A stretch of DNA of 12,470 bases. Origin: Lojkania enalia (taxonomy: Eukaryota; Ascomycota; Dothideomycetes; Pleosporales). Made by a program: the position numbers and the translations under genes. The notes below the pieces were generated by a model. That model was not told where the DNA came from, made no database searches, and saw only the letters and a program-made list of their open reading frames with translations. Position 1 is the first letter of the stretch. Every line of letters begins with the position of its first letter. This document shows positions 1 to 8,749 of the stretch, piece by piece. The stretch covers positions 70,119 through 82,588 of the forward strand of contig ML986607.1 of the NCBI GenBank assembly GCA_010094045.1, read 5' to 3'.

Positions 1-1
1 A

Positions 2-1477
2 TAAATAATCGTATAATATATTTTTAACCTTAATTTACGAGGATTTATACTCCGGCTATATAAGGTAGTAGATATAGTAGATAAACTATTAAGCGTATAT
101 AGTAGAATACTTATAGAAAAGAATTAGCCTAAATAATTTATAGCGCGTATAGATAAGCTTAAAACAGCCTTTAATTAAGTAAAGGATTACTAAAAAATAA
201 AACAAGAGAATCTAGAGGTTATTAATACGTAGTTTAAGCTTATATAGAATATAATTGTAAAATATAGTATATATAATAATAATATCTACAACTTTAATAA
301 GATAGGTTTTTAGATAGGTATTATTAGTACTATAAAGGTTGTTATAGGTTTAGAATATTATATAAAGCCTACTCTTATACAGCTAGATAATTATAAGTAG
401 ATTATAGTTATCTAGAGTATCTACGCTACTATATATATAACCCTACTATTTATTATCTATAAAGAACGTATCTATATCTTTATATAGTATAAAGAAGTAG
501 GTATACTATATAATTAGAAAATTTTAGTCTCTAAGAATAGCTGGATAAATAACACGCTTAGTCTTAAGTAGCTAAAGTACTTTAATAAGTATATAAAAAT
601 ATGTTAAGTATAGTTATATAGGTTACTTATTTTAGATAGCTATAAAAGCTACTTTAACTAGAAATTTAAGGATTACTACCTTATATAAAAGATTCTAACA
701 CTTTATATACCTTTTTATTTATTATATATACTTTAGCTTTTTAATATAGTTTACTTCTTACTATTAACGCTAAAGTACTTATATAGTATATAAGACTTAG
801 CGTACTAACGCATTTACTATATTAATAAAGAAAGCTTTCTTCTAGTCTTTAAAAACGCGTTTTTTAATATATTTACGTATAAGAACTATTAAAAGGCCTT
901 TAAAGTAATAGAAATTATTCTTCTAAACGCGTAGGTTATATTAAATCGCCTTAATATATAACTATATACCCTACTAGAACTACTTCTATAAGAAGACTTC
1001 TAATAGTCTAAAACTCTAAATAATATATATAAATTTAAGTTACAATTAATACTTATATAAAAGTCCTTTATATAATTACTAAAAGAGGTATAAGAAGGAT
1101 TCTTATAGCTTATAAAAGGTACTAAATTAATACTATATTAGAATATACTTCTTTAAACTCGCAACTCTAAGCTTAAAAGGTAATTAGAAGAAGTAACTAA
1201 GTATAAAATACATAAAAGAAAGTATATTTAGTATAATAGTATAGTATTATATAGTAAGGGATTTTTATATATAGCTGCTGAAGCATTTATAAACTCTTAG
1301 CCTTTTAAGAAGACTCGTAATAGTAATACTTAAGAAAGAGCTTAACCAGCTTAATACTACTATAGTAACTATAGTAAGACTGGATATAACACTTATACGT
1401 GCTAAAAGGATAGTAGGGAAAATTCTAAATTAGATAAAAGTATATCGTATATAAGATCTCTTATTAGTATTAAGTAA
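2..1477 (+). pseudogene. pogo/Fot1-type transposase relic 1 (5' cut by window edge)
   Basis: This is a dead DDE transposase of the Tc1-mariner superfamily, pogo/Fot1 branch (DDE_1 endonuclease). Reading through many TAA/TAG codons, one frame runs from base 2 to about 1477. Near 35-46 it reads L-R-G-F, from the linker after the DNA-binding domain. The first catalytic motif (family form F-D-E-T-G-F) reads F-N-K-I-G-F at 293-310, so Asp is Asn at 296-298. The second Asp (635-637) is intact, but the following Gly-His became Ser-Tyr. The third Asp is Asn at 743-745. The second and third positions are separated by 35 residues, as usual in the family. A C-terminal CCHC zinc knuckle lies at 1361-1402: three of its four ligands are now TAT (Tyr) and the last TGC survives. 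The frame is continuous, so damage is by substitution only. The helix-turn-helix N-terminus lies off the window. The stop at 1475 is tentative because it may derive from CAA. Confidence 0.9.
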
Positions 1478-1519
1478 ATAAACTTTTTATATATAGTATT
1501 TGTTATATTCAGAAAAAGT

Positions 1520-1556
1520 AGCCGCTTTAATAGTTTAACTACTTTAATAGTAGGAT
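1520..1556 (+). repeat. Right terminal region of pogo-type element 1
   Basis: Two copies of CTTTAATAGT lie at 1525-1534 and 1542-1551, exactly 17 bp apart. The same 17-bp spacing is seen in the ends of the other two pogo-type elements here. The distance from the last zinc-knuckle codon (1402) to this end, about 150 bp, matches element 2 (149 bp) and element 3 (154 bp). I therefore infer that the element ends near 1551-1556. The left end is outside the window, so the inverted repeat cannot be confirmed. Bases 1557-1724, up to the next element, hold nothing I recognise. Confidence 0.55.
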
Positions 1557-1724
1557 ATATTATAGGTTTATTAATATCTAAATAATAGTATAGATTAATA
1601 AATATTATAGCTTTATTAGCTAGAATATTATATAGATAGCTAGTATAGTTATTCTCCTTTTTCTATACCTTCTAAAACTGTATAATCTTTTTAGAAGCGA
1701 GTTTTTCTAGTATATATTCTTATA

Positions 1725-1765
1725 ACATAGTTTATAAGTAAGCTGTTAATATAAGTAAGCTATTA
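1725..1765 (+). repeat. Left terminal inverted repeat of element 2
   Basis: Aligning 1721-1765 with the reverse complement of 3534-3578 gives 40 of 45 matches, and all five differences are transitions. Inside the repeat, ATAAGTAAGCT occurs at 1734-1744 and 1751-1761, a 17-bp period. Such paired subterminal words resemble the 12-bp sequence bound by the helix-turn-helix domain of Drosophila pogo transposase; a similar role here is inference. Confidence 0.88.
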
Positions 1766-1805
1766 TCTTACCAAACTTTTAACGGCCTATCTAGATTAAT
1801 ATATA

Positions 1806-3452
1806 ATAGCTTAATATAATAACGTATAATTAACTTATAAAGAATTATTAATTATTCTTATAATTTCAACTATTAATTAAGGTTAAGTTTTAACTAAGAA
1901 TAGTATTATAACAACTTTTTGCTACTCTTAAAGTACTCTCTACCTTTAATACGCTAGAATAGCTGCGCGACGCAATTATAAGCCGAATTTAAAGAAGCTT
2001 ATAAAGACTAAAGAGGAGGTACTTATTAGCTATATCCTTAATTAGGATTTACGAGGATTTCTACCTATAATCGACGGCGTATAAGCTATAGTAAATAGAC
2101 TATTAGCTAAATGCGGCGCTAGCTAGATTAGTATCTACTAGCCTCGAAACTTTATACAGTATACTAAGCGCCTTAGAACCCGATTAAACTATCCTTATAC
2201 TTAATAGTAAGCTCTATACGAAAATCTAATAATTATAGGCGTATAGTTCCAGCTTCTATAGAGTATAAAGGGGAAGTACGGAATTTAAGATAAGGATGCC
2301 TATAATTTCGACGAGACAGGCTTTATTATAAGCTAAATATCAGCTTAGCTAGTTGTTATAGAGTTAGAGAATTGTTGTATAAAGGCTATCTAGCCGGGTA
2401 ATTATAAATAAACTATAATAATCTTAGCAATTAATATAATTAGCTAGATAATCCTATTACTTATTATTTTTAAAGGCATCTACTATCTATCTTATTAGTA
2501 TAAGAGTAATAATATACCGGGCGATTGGGCGATTATAACTAGTAATAATAGCTAGATAAATAATAAGATTAGTATTATCTAGTTTAAATACTTTAATTAG
2601 TATATAAAGAGCTATATAATAGATACCTATCGATTACTAGTTATTAACGGCTATAATAGCCACGTTTCGCTTGAGTTTTAAGAGATCTATAAGGAGGAGA
2701 AGATTATCTATCTCTATATACCGCTATATTTGTCGTATCTACTATAGCTACTTAATATAGACTACTTCTTACTATTAAAGCGCGTATATAGTATTAAGAT
2801 CTTAACTTTAGTACGCGATTATATTAACTATATTAATAAGATTACCTTTCTTCTAGCCTTTAAAATAGCCTATAATTAATTAATTATAGAAGCTAATATC
2901 TATATAAGCTTTTAAAGCGCTAGAATAGTATTATATAATTTAGAGGCGGTACTATTAAAGCTTAATATTAAGTTACGTATACTAATACTACCTATATTAG
3001 AAACTACTCTTTAAGAGGCTAAAATACCTAGTAACGCGCGCGAACTAGAAGTTTAATTAATAACAATTTATAGTAGAATTTAGTAATATTAAAACTTATT
3101 ACTTATATTAATTATTATAGCCTTTAATTAGATTTAAAAGAGTATTATAATAATAACGCATTTAATCGTACTAATAATTAATTAAATTAAAAGTTTTAAG
3201 TAAGTAAATAAGGTAGTAATAAAGTAAAAATAATAGAAAAGAAAGCGATTATAGAAGTAGAGGATTCTAATAAAAACTATAGGTAAGGATATAATTAATT
3301 AAAATAACGTTAAGGGGTAGATTAATAAGAAAATTCGTAATTAGAGTACTTAGCTATAAAAGAGTAGCTAGCCTTAATAGAGCTACAGGCGCTGTAAATA
3401 GTCTAGCTATAATACTTAAATATGCTAAATTAATAGCGTAGGTTTTAAATAA
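1806..3452 (+). pseudogene. pogo/Fot1-type transposase relic 2 (full length)
   Basis: This is the transposase of the 1850-bp element, about 549 codons in one unbroken frame once TAA/TAG are read through. The start is probably the ATA at 1806, a likely TG-to-TA conversion of ATG, which leads into a CENP-B/pogo-like helix-turn-helix region (about 1830-1990). The D-L-R-G-F linker follows near 2047-2061. The first catalytic motif F-D-E-T-G-F is intact (2307-2324, Asp at 2310). The second Asp (family D-G-H) is Asn at 2646-2648. The third (family Q-P-L-D-V) is Asn at 2754-2756. The second and third positions have 35 residues between them. Both losses fit TG-to-TA change, since each Asp codon followed a T. 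The C-terminus is Lys/Arg-rich (about 3220-3250) and ends in a shortened zinc knuckle (Cys 3393, former His 3408, Cys 3423) in which the second Cys is missing. The true stop may be 3426 or 3450. Confidence 0.92.
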
Positions 3453-3533
3453 TCTAATAGACTATCGCTTCTTAGAGTATATATATACGTGGTTAATAAT
3501 TATCGCGATTAAGTCGTTCGAATCTTAGTAGAG

Positions 3534-3574
3534 TAACAGCTTACTTATATTAATAGCTCGCTTATAAACTACGT
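3534..3574 (-). repeat. Right terminal inverted repeat of element 2
   Basis: This is the partner of the left repeat at 1725-1765. It carries the paired word as AGCTTACTTAT (3538-3548) and AGCTCGCTTAT (3555-3565), again 17 bp apart. The outer copy keeps a CG where the left repeat has TA, so the right end is slightly less mutated. Confidence 0.88.
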
Positions 3575-3649
3575 TATAAATAGTAGTTAGTATAGATTTA
3601 GATAGTAAAGTACTAGTATAGATATAAAATACCTACTACTTAGTATTAT

Positions 3650-4348
3650 ATATATATTAGATAGTTCTAGTATAAGTATTATATAAACTTAATTATTATA
3701 TAATAGTATTTAGAATATAGATATTTAAAAGAGTAGAAGAGAAGTAGGTTTAATCTCTTTTTAAGTTTAAAGTTCTAAGGCTAGTATCTAGATAGGTATT
3801 ATATAAGATTCTCTTTTAAATATAGATATTTTATATAAGATTTTAACTAATAGTATTATTTCTATATAAATAGAAGTTTATATTAACTTATCTATCGTAT
3901 ATCTTTTCTTAAGAATATCTTCTATTACCTTTTCGTACGGGGTACTAGGTTAATAATTAAAGTATATACCTTTACTTTCTACTATTTCTATTATTATTTT
4001 ATATATTATATAGCTAGTTACTTAAAAATAATATTCGTTCTATTAATTAAAGTCTACTATAATCTCTAATAGCAGTTCTTTTTATAATTTTATTATTATA
4101 TATAATTCTAGTAGAACCTATAATATATATAATAATAGCTTATAATTATTTAGTTAAGATTCTAGGTTAATAGTATTCTTAATATACTTAATCTTTATAT
4201 TCCTTTTTAGAATCCTTTTAAATACTTTTATATCTTCTTCTAGTTATTTATATATATATAGTTCTTTATATATTAATTATCTATTATCTTCTAATTCGTA
4301 TAGATTTAGTAGATTATTATTAGTAGATATTCTAGATAACTTAGCTAT
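3650..4348 (-). pseudogene. Relic of an unidentified protein, about 230 codons
   Basis: A coherent reading frame on the - strand can be followed through TAA/TAG codons from about 4348 down to about 3650. The ATA at 4346-4348, followed by GCT AAG, may be a converted ATG start. The translation is hydrophilic and Lys/Glu-rich, with short motifs such as Y-E-L-E-D (about 4300), L-E-E-D-I-K (about 4245) and P-Y-E-K-V-I-E-D-I-L-K-K-R-Y (3938-3897). I do not recognise the family. Stops are mostly at positions explicable as former CAA, CAG or TGG, which supports a coding origin. It lies between two pogo-type elements but outside the boundaries of both. Since RIP acts on duplicated DNA, this sequence was probably repetitive: an accessory gene of a larger element, a duplicated host gene, or a gag-like segment. 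The lower limit is uncertain. Confidence 0.5.
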
Positions 4349-4369
4349 TATTAGATTAGTAGTTACCGG

Positions 4370-4418
4370 TTACTTATTTATATAACAGTTATTAGTTATT
4401 AGTTATTACTTATTTATA
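4370..4418. repeat. Short tandem AGTTATT array with flanking direct repeat
   Basis: Three perfect tandem copies of AGTTATT lie at 4387-4407. They are bracketed by a 13-bp direct repeat, TTACTTATTTATA, at 4370-4382 and 4406-4418. The array sits just outside the left end of the third pogo-type element. No function is evident. Confidence 0.7.
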
Positions 4419-4432
4419 CAGCGGTTAATATA

Positions 4433-4469
4433 CAGTATAAGCGAGCTGATTACCTATGCGAGCTGATTA
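4433..4469 (+). repeat. Terminal repeat of pogo-type element 3
   Basis: The end starts CAGTATAA and continues with two identical copies of GCGAGCTGATTA at 4441-4452 and 4458-4469, a 17-bp period. The word shares GCGAGCT with the outer copy in the right repeat of element 2, so the two element families are related. These copies keep their TG and CG dinucleotides, so this end is less mutated than the transposase body. Confidence 0.75.
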
Positions 4470-4556
4470 TAATACTAAGACTATACTAAAATCGCGACTA
4501 CTTTTCGCAAAATATTATACTTTCTTATATTCTATCGTACTATATAATATAGTAGC

Positions 4557-5690
4557 CTATTCTTCTATATCTATAGTATCATTTTTACACGTCTACAAGT
4601 TATGCCCAGCCTTACTATACTACCTATAGCGCCTTTAAATTAGCTAATCTCTATTAACGCGCGCCTTCTTTCTACCCTTCTTTCTATTAGTACGAGCGCT
4701 AAACTCTTTTAGAGCAGTTAATTAAGCGCCTTCTTTAATTATTAGGTTGCCTTCCTTCTATATACACTTTCTTTTATACGATCGACGTTATATAGCAGCC
4801 TTATTAGCTACTTAAAGCTCAGCAACCTAAGCGCATAATAGTACGTTTTTATATATTATATACACAGCACCCTTTATAAACTATTTAAACGCCTCTACTA
4901 TTAAAGTAGATAAGCTATTTAGGTGCTTTTAAACTCTTAATCGAACGTACGCAGATTAAGACCTAAATTCGATAGAATTACTTAGTATTTTTAACTTCTA
5001 AGGGGTATCTTTAACTATAAGAGGTGTTAGTATATATAGTTAAACTTTAAGCTTTAATAGTACTATATTTAGGTTAAATAGAACTAGGCTAGCGCTTTAA
5101 AAGCTATTTAGGATATTACTCTTTGTAATTGCTGCGTTAAAAGCTACTTTAAAGTAGGGTAAAAACTCGATTTTTATAATATAGTTAATATAACCGCATA
5201 TTAGTTACTTAACTTAGCACCTGTATATAGTTTTTAAAGGCGAGAAACAACCTATATCTAATAGTTATAGTAGGTATAATAAATATAGAGATATATAGAG
5301 AGTAATTATATTCTTTTTCTTATAAAACTGCCTGAATTTAAACGAGTTATAGCTCTTATAGCTGTTAAGAATTAGTAATTAATATATACTAATAGTATAA
5401 TTCTTTATATATATATTAAAGTACTTTAACTACTTAATACTAATATTATTTATCGTCCAGCCGTTATCAGTAACCTGTATAGCCTAGATTAGTAGAATAT
5501 TGTCTTCTTTATATTATATAGAGAGGTGGTAGATATCTGTAAAGATAATAAAAGGTAGTATTATCTATCCTATTATATTAATACTCTAGATAACTGTAGT
5601 CTACTTATAATTATCTAGCTGGAGCTGCTTTAGTCGATTCTATCTCTTAGAGCTAGTAACTACTACTATAACAGCGTAGGTAAAATAATA
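4557..5690 (-). pseudogene. pogo/Fot1-type transposase relic 3 (N-terminal third missing)
   Basis: This is a dead DDE_1 transposase on the - strand, in one frame from about 5660 to 4557. Recognisable blocks are T-D-N-G-W-T-I-N-N (near 5450-5425), the second catalytic motif reading L-N-S-Y-K-S-Y with Asp changed to Asn at 5364-5366, and the third motif L-L-D-I-G-C-F-S-P-L-K with its Asp intact at 5256-5258. The spacing is the usual 35 residues. The C-terminus has a CCHC zinc knuckle: the first two Cys read Tyr (4626-4628, 4617-4619), while His (4602-4604) and the last Cys (4587-4589) survive. The first catalytic motif would be expected near 5700 but is not convincing there, so the DNA-binding domain and the first Asp are judged absent. 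The stop at 4557 is tentative, since TAG may derive from CAG or TGG. Confidence 0.88.
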
Positions 5691-6060
5691 GGTCTGAATG
5701 CGGCACAAATCTACTTAGAGGTATATAAGAGTATGTAGGGGTTTAGGGACCTAGGAATTCTATTAACACCTATAGGCCTTATACAAAAGGATATAGAAGA
5801 ACTATTAAGCTACTTATAAGGGAGTATACAACTATATACAGAAGGGAAAAGGGGTAGAACCGGGGGTAGAATAAGATAAGCGAAAAGCTTTGGGATAAGG
5901 TTGTATATAAAGCTTTTCGTAGAACGATTTCTTTATATTATTATACTACCCCCCTCCTTGTAGGCTAATAGTCTCTATCTACGCTGGTTTAGGAGGGAAT
6001 CGGAGCTATTACGGATGGGTTCTAGTATAAAGAAATTTCTTTAAGAAGGTATTTACCGGT
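5691..6060. other. Less mutated island without a recognisable gene
   Basis: This stretch keeps clearly more CpA and TpG than its neighbours (about five in 5691-5760) and is richer in G and C. It contains a plus-strand purine tract with G runs at about 5840-5873, a perfect inverted repeat at 5881-5919, and a pyrimidine tract (C6-T-CC-TT) at 5949-5959. The last of these, read on the - strand, resembles the polypurine tract that precedes an LTR. I found no protein homology. It could be a fragment of a younger LTR or single-copy flank into which the repeats inserted. Confidence 0.4.
5881..5919. repeat. Perfect 11-bp inverted repeat (hairpin)
   Basis: CGAAAAGCTTT at 5881-5891 and its exact reverse complement AAAGCTTTTCG at 5909-5919 are separated by 17 bases. 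No T-run follows that would suggest a terminator. Its role is unknown. Confidence 0.8.
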
Positions 6061-6480
6061 AAGAGCTAATACGCGCGGTTACCTATAAAGATGTATTTAT
6101 TAATATAATATTAAGTAAGGTTTTCGCGGTAAGTATAATTAACCTATATATTAGCTAGTAACTACTATTATAATAGTTTATTAATATTATAATTTCGTCG
6201 TATATAGTAACGAGCGTTTACTAGCCTTAGTATATTACTAGATTGCTATTAACTCAGCTTCCTTAACTAAATAATAACTTCTACTCCGTATATATTATTA
6301 TACGTCCCTAGAACCGTTAATTATTAAAGTATTACTAACGCCTTATAGAAAAAATTAATTAATATACTACTCTACCTATTTTTTAGAGCCTCTTCGAAGG
6401 CCTTCTAAGTTATCTACCTTTAAACTATATACGTGCTCGCCCGCAGGTAGCATATAATATTTTTCTTTCAGTCTCTAAGA
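6061..6480. other. Stretch with no recognised gene
   Basis: The sequence is AT-rich, RIP-affected and stop-filled. One - strand frame can be followed with stops in plausible converted positions, but no motif allows assignment. It may belong to the LTR of the adjacent Ty3/gypsy element or to another decayed repeat. Confidence 0.35.
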
Positions 6481-6968
6481 TTAAAAAAATGCGAGTATTA
6501 TATCTTATAAAATAAAAAGTATAACCCTATATAAATTACATCTAATACTAATAAAGTATTTATTACTAACGTATTTATAGATCCTCTTCTACTATAAGAA
6601 GGAGTTTCTAGTCCTCCAGGGCTATCTTAAACTATAAGCAGCGGCCCGATACGTAGAGGATAAGGAGGATAAAAAGGTAGCCTTCGAGGCTGTTTTAGAG
6701 TCTGCTTACAGCCTAGTGCTTATAGCCTAGGTTATAAGAAGTTAGAAAAATAGCCTTCTTATAGCTAGTATCTAGGTAGCTTTATTCTACTAGGGTACTA
6801 AATTACTCTATTAGGTTTTAGCTCTAGAGACTCTAGTATCTAGCCTTTAAGCTAATATTATAGTACTCTTGGGCGGCTAAGAATAAGGTAGAAAAGGTTT
6901 AGGGGGAGTCTAGAGGGAAAAAAAGGGAAGAAGAATAGAGAAGGAGAGAACTAGAGAGGTATCTAACA
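6481..6968 (-). repeat. Presumed 3' LTR of the Ty3/gypsy element (far edge unknown)
   Basis: Immediately after the end of pol on the - strand, the sequence reads TGTTAGATACC starting at 6968. TG, often within TGT, is the usual first bases of an LTR, and the position directly follows the last pol codons as in chromoviruses. The following 500 bases lack pol homology and are less mutated than pol. The other LTR is not in the window, so the element cannot confirm itself by LTR comparison, and the lower boundary given is only a guess. Confidence 0.4.
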
Positions 6969-7139
6969 GCCTGCTATTAGACCCTCTAGATTCTATAAAG
7001 GAGTAATTTAGGCCTATACTTTAGTTTTTAAAATCTACTACTTAACTTTTATACGTTATTATCTACTAGATAATCTATATTCTCTATACTATTCTCGTAT
7101 ACTTTAATCTATTTAGTTAGGGCTTTTAAGGGTCCTAGC

Positions 7140-7300
7140 TAATTCGGATACTTATTATAAAAAGCTCTTAACTTATAAGGTAAACCTATAAAATTTAAAG
7201 CTTTATACTAGACTAGATTAGGATTATATCCTACCTATTTCACACGGTATTTAAGGGTCTTATAATACAGCTTACTAGCTAGTATTTCTTTAACCTCCTA
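7140..7300 (-). other. Chromodomain at the C-terminus of integrase
   Basis: The block begins E-V-K-E-I-L-A-S-K (7297-7271) and continues with K-Y-R-V-K-(stop)-V-G-Y-N. The stop at 7235-7237 replaces the conserved Trp of the Y-x-V-K-W-x-G-Y signature. In chromoviruses this domain can direct integration toward methylated histone H3K9 chromatin, which fits the heterochromatin-like setting; the targeting here is inferred. Confidence 0.85.
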
Positions 7301-7499
7301 CTCTTCTACCCCCTTAATAGCGATAGTAGGTGGTTTTAGAGCTTCTTACCCTAGTAGAAGGTCCTAGGGGTTCTTATATAGTAGGTTTAATACGAAGACA
7401 TTATATATTCTTAATTCTAGGAGTAGCTATAGATAGTATAAGTTTCCAACCTATTCTAGTACTTTAAAAGGGCCCTCCTATTAATCGGATAGCTTTCAG

Positions 7500-8420
7500 C
7501 TTAATCTCTAGACTATAAAGTTCTTAGTATTTAAGTAGACTATATTACTAATCTGCTAATTAATTAGTTGCTAGTAATAGTTAATAATAGATTATATACG
7601 ATTTTAAGCCCTCTTAATATTAGCCTTTACGGTTTCTTAGGCTGTATATATATAAGTTACTAGAGCTAAAGTATTCTTATAATTTAATTTATCTATTACT
7701 ATAATAGAATTAATAGAATATTTCTAATCCTAACTCTAATAGGTCTTAGATCTGTATAGGATCTAATACAGGGATATTCTAATAGTTATATAGGGTAGAG
7801 TTACTTATACTCAGTCGATTATAGATAATAGAGAACTCTAGTTATTTTAGTAGAAAGATATAAAAGAGCGCAGTCTCTAATTAATATACTTATTTATAAT
7901 CTCTATCTATCTGTTAGTTTCTTTATAATAAGTAGTAGATAGTTTAATCTTTACGCCTAAGATACGGTAGAATTTAAACTAGAAACTAGATATAAACTAA
8001 GGTCCTTAGTCTAAAATAATAGTTTTAGGCGTATAACTAAAGCGGTATACCTATTAAATAAATAATTCGGCTATTCCCTATACGTTAATTATATAATAGT
8101 AGGGAATAGATATAGCTTATTTAGATAGGCGATTAATTACTACTATAATCTAATTATATCCGGACTTATCTATAAGAAAATCTTTAAAGTTAATATATAG
8201 ATACTATATTAGTTAATTTAGTATAGAAAGTAGGTAGATAAAACCTAGGGTTCAGGTTTATATTAGATAAGCTTTATAGTATAGAATATAATTCCGTATA
8301 TATCGTTTATAAATAGCTTTTATACCCTTCTAATAGTACTTCTAGGATAGTAACTAATAGGTTTTAGTAGCGTTTAGGTATATGGAGGATACTTAGTTAT
8401 AAGCCTCTCGTATAAATCGC
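7500..8420 (-). other. Integrase domain, zinc-binding plus DD35E core (in pol)
   Basis: The N-terminal HHCC zinc motif has lost all four ligands to Tyr: His at 8399-8401 and 8378-8380, Cys at 8288-8290 and 8279-8281. All are explained by CAY-to-TAY or TGY-to-TAY. In the catalytic core the first Asp is Asn (8189-8191, I-N-F-K-D-F), the second Asp is intact (8009-8011) and the Glu is intact (7901-7903). Exactly 35 residues lie between the last two, the DD35E spacing. Confidence 0.9.
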
Positions 8421-8749
8421 ATATAAAGGCCTAAATCTAATAAGATATATAAGTAATTATTATAGAGGAATAGTCCGTTCTCTATCTAATACTTATAGAG
8501 TAGAAGTATACGTTCCTGCGCGAAGGAGGCTTAGTTTTCCTATAGTAATACGTCGATTAACTCTAGAAAGTCTAGTAATATAACCTACTTCTAGCCTTTA
8601 ATAACGTTTAGTATAGCCGCTTAAGTTATTATTTAAGTAATATAGGACTAGACTAATTCAGTATTAATTTAGGGGTAAAGTTAATATAGTCTAAGTAGGA
8701 CTTTTAACTAGTTATTAGTTTAAGCCGCTTTTAAGTTTTCTATATCTTA

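Larger units (their letters stand above)
1725..3574 (+). mobile_element. Complete pogo/Fot1-type DNA transposon, 1850 bp, RIP-inactivated
   Basis: The element is bounded by inverted repeats at 1725-1765 and 3534-3574 and flanked by TA on both sides (1723-1724 and 3575-3576), the target-site duplication expected of Tc1-mariner/pogo elements. Its 1850-bp size is typical of Fot1-like elements. One transposase gene fills it on the + strand, leaving about 80 bp on the left and 120-150 bp on the right. It is immobile in its own right because the transposase carries many stops and two catalytic substitutions. Whether a relative elsewhere could still move it cannot be judged from this window. Confidence 0.88.
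4433..5690 (-). mobile_element. pogo/Fot1-type DNA transposon 3, truncated at its 5' side
   Basis: The transposase reads on the - strand, and its 3' end is marked by a terminus starting CAGTATAA at 4433, preceded by TA at 4431-4432. CAGTA is also how the Drosophila pogo end begins. Transposase homology stops near 5690, where the first catalytic motif should be. No matching inverted end was found by eye between 5690 and 6500. I infer a 5' truncation or large deletion removing roughly 600 bp compared with the 1850-bp element upstream. Confidence 0.75.

Noticed and set aside
1676..1724. Alternative element end at ACTGTA (about 1677-1682)
   Set aside because: It resembles a pogo terminus but has no partner end, lacks the 17-bp paired words and does not fit the knuckle-to-end distance of element 1.
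5941..6060. Copia-type 3' end (polypurine tract plus LTR start on the - strand)
   Set aside because: The purine tract is suggestive, but no copia RNase H motif was found upstream on that strand.
6200..6400. LINE-like RNase H on the - strand
   Set aside because: Only a weak G-S plus A-E-L resemblance with wrong spacing; not enough to call.
6571..6584. TATA-box promoter in the presumed 3' LTR (TATTTATAG on the + strand)
   Set aside because: TATA-like words are expected by chance throughout RIP-mutated DNA.
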